A program made the translations under genes and the position numbers. Shown here piece after piece: positions 63,084-64,000 of a stretch of 64,000 nt of DNA (its first letter is position 1; each line of letters starts with the position of its first letter). Source of the stretch: Limanda limanda. Its lineage: Eukaryota > Chordata > Actinopteri > Pleuronectiformes > Pleuronectidae. The notes beneath the pieces were generated by a model, which made no database searches, was not told the DNA's origin, and saw only the letters and a program-made list of their open reading frames with translations. The stretch lies in the NCBI RefSeq assembly GCF_963576545.1, contig NW_026870470.1:1-64000 (forward strand), given 5' to 3'.

Positions 63084-64000
63084 GCGCGCATCGATCGGTA
63101 CCATCCTTGAGCTTCTCCGACTTTCGGAAGGGTTAGGGTTAGGGTTAGGGATGAAAGCACATAGGAGAAAGAGATATTCTTGAATAACTTTTTTTGTGAA
63201 GGTCGGAGAGACTTGGAAAGTGGTTGCATCTGGACTAATTTGGGTCCTGCGGATCGATTGGTACCATCCCCGAGCTTGTACGACCTTCGGAAGAGGTCGA
63301 CCGACGAAATTCCCCCAAATCTGAGGAGATATTCTTGAATAACTTTTTTTGTGAAGGTCGGAGAGACTTGCAAGTAGGCTCTACTCCCACTAAATGGGGT
63401 AGCGCGCATCGATCGGTACCATCCTTGAGCTTCTCCGACTTTCGGAAGGGTTAGGGTTAGGGTTAGGGATGAAAGCACATAGGAGAAAGAGATATTCTTG
63501 AATAACTTTTTTTGTGAAGGTCGGAGAGACTTGCAAGTAGGCTCTACCCCCACTAAATGGGGTAGCGCGCATCGATCGGTACCATCCTTGAGCTTCTCCG
63601 ACTTTCGGAAGGGTTAGGGTTAGGGTTAGGGATGAAAGCACATAGGAGAAAGAGATATTCTTGAATAACTTTTTTTGTGAAGGTCGGAGAGACTTGGAAA
63701 GTGGTTGCATCTGGACTAATTTGGGTCCTGCGGATCGATTGGTACCATCCCCGAGCTTGTACGACCTTCGGAAGAGGTCGACCGACGAAATTCCCCCAAA
63801 TCTGAGGAGATATTCTTGAATAACTTTTTTTGTGAAGGTCGGAGAGACTTGCAAGTAGGCTCTACCCCCACTAAATGGGGTAGCGCGCATCGATCGGCAC
63901 CATCCTTGAGCTTCTCCGACTTTCGGAAGGGTTAGGGTTAGGGTTAGGGATGAAAGCACATAGGAGAAAGAGATATTCTTGAATAACTTTTTTTGTGAAG
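63084..64000 (+). repeat. Right-edge units, last one cut by the window
   Basis: Units are L63084 S63402 L63565 and a partial S63883 (118 bp) with CGGCACC. L63084 has a private CTACTCCCAC. The L S L S order ending in a CGGCACC unit also occurs at 46437, 51556 and 54115. The array evidently continues beyond the window. Confidence 0.92.

Larger units (their letters stand above)
1..64000 (+). repeat. Telomere-repeat-bearing satellite array (entire window)
   Basis: The window is a head-to-tail array of two units, S (163 bp) and L (318 bp). Nearly all begin with GCGCGCATCGATCGGTACC and end with CTAAATGGGGTA or the variant ending GGGGTT. By reading each junction I count 109 complete S, 145 complete L and a partial S at the right edge. 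No unit is inverted and no foreign sequence interrupts the array. Each unit has one GGG(TTAGGG)3 block. Most units differ from consensus at only zero to three bases. Shared telomere-type repeats in one orientation are typical of subtelomeric satellites in eukaryotes with TTAGGG telomeres; the subtelomeric location is inference because no terminal telomere or unique flank is present. An interstitial or centromeric satellite that captured telomeric DNA is the main alternative. Confidence 0.97.

Noticed and set aside
1..64000. CRISPR-like pattern of regular direct repeats
   Set aside because: The intervals between repeats are themselves repeats, with no unique spacers. Unit length (163-318 bp) and telomeric blocks do not fit a CRISPR array.
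1..64000. Centromeric satellite
   Set aside because: Unit size and higher-order repeats would fit, but I see no CENP-B-box-like motif, and one-directional TTAGGG in every unit favours a subtelomeric origin. It is not excluded without flanking sequence.
1..64000. True terminal telomere
   Set aside because: No tract exceeds three TTAGGG copies plus a leading GGG; a chromosome end would show long uninterrupted repeats.

Overview
The whole window is one uninterrupted tandem satellite. I see no protein-coding gene, rRNA, tRNA or mobile element. Two interlocking units, always in the same orientation, tile it end to end: a short unit S (163 bp) and a long unit L (318 bp, built from two diverged monomers of 165 and 153 bp). 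Reading every junction gives 109 complete S, 145 complete L and one S cut off by the right edge. Unit lengths plus a few identified indels add up to 64,000 bp, so no gene-sized stretch is left unexplained. The reference S unit is about 47% GC.

Every S and every L carries one block of vertebrate-type telomeric repeat, GGG(TTAGGG)3, on the + strand. That makes 255 blocks spaced 163 or 318 bp apart. This indicates a eukaryotic chromosome, most likely a subtelomeric (telomere-associated) satellite in an organism with TTAGGG telomeres. TTAGGG is shared by vertebrates, many other animals, filamentous fungi, kinetoplastids and other protists, so the sequence does not fix the lineage. If the array keeps the usual orientation toward its own telomere, the chromosome end lies to the right.

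The array is hierarchical. (1) 1-12,649 is an irregular S/L mix organised around a marked six-unit cassette of about 1.44 kb. (2) 12,650-26,753 is a higher-order repeat of 4,810 bp in three copies; the second has an extra 481 bp and the third is truncated. (3) 24,031-47,398 is a direct tandem duplication of 11,684 bp, 46 units in identical order. (4) 49,314-52,517 is a third copy of a 3,204 bp block found at the end of each 11.7 kb copy. (5) 52,518-64,000 is a further S/L mix with a recent 962 bp duplication. Shared private base changes act as barcodes for these relationships.

Two mechanistic points stand out. S is exactly what a 155 bp deletion between the two 45 bp core repeats inside L would produce, and the reciprocal product is never seen. 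The order of monomers also follows a strict grammar. Open reading frames running through the array, up to 586 codons on the - strand, are by-products of L being 3 x 106 bp and are not treated as genes.
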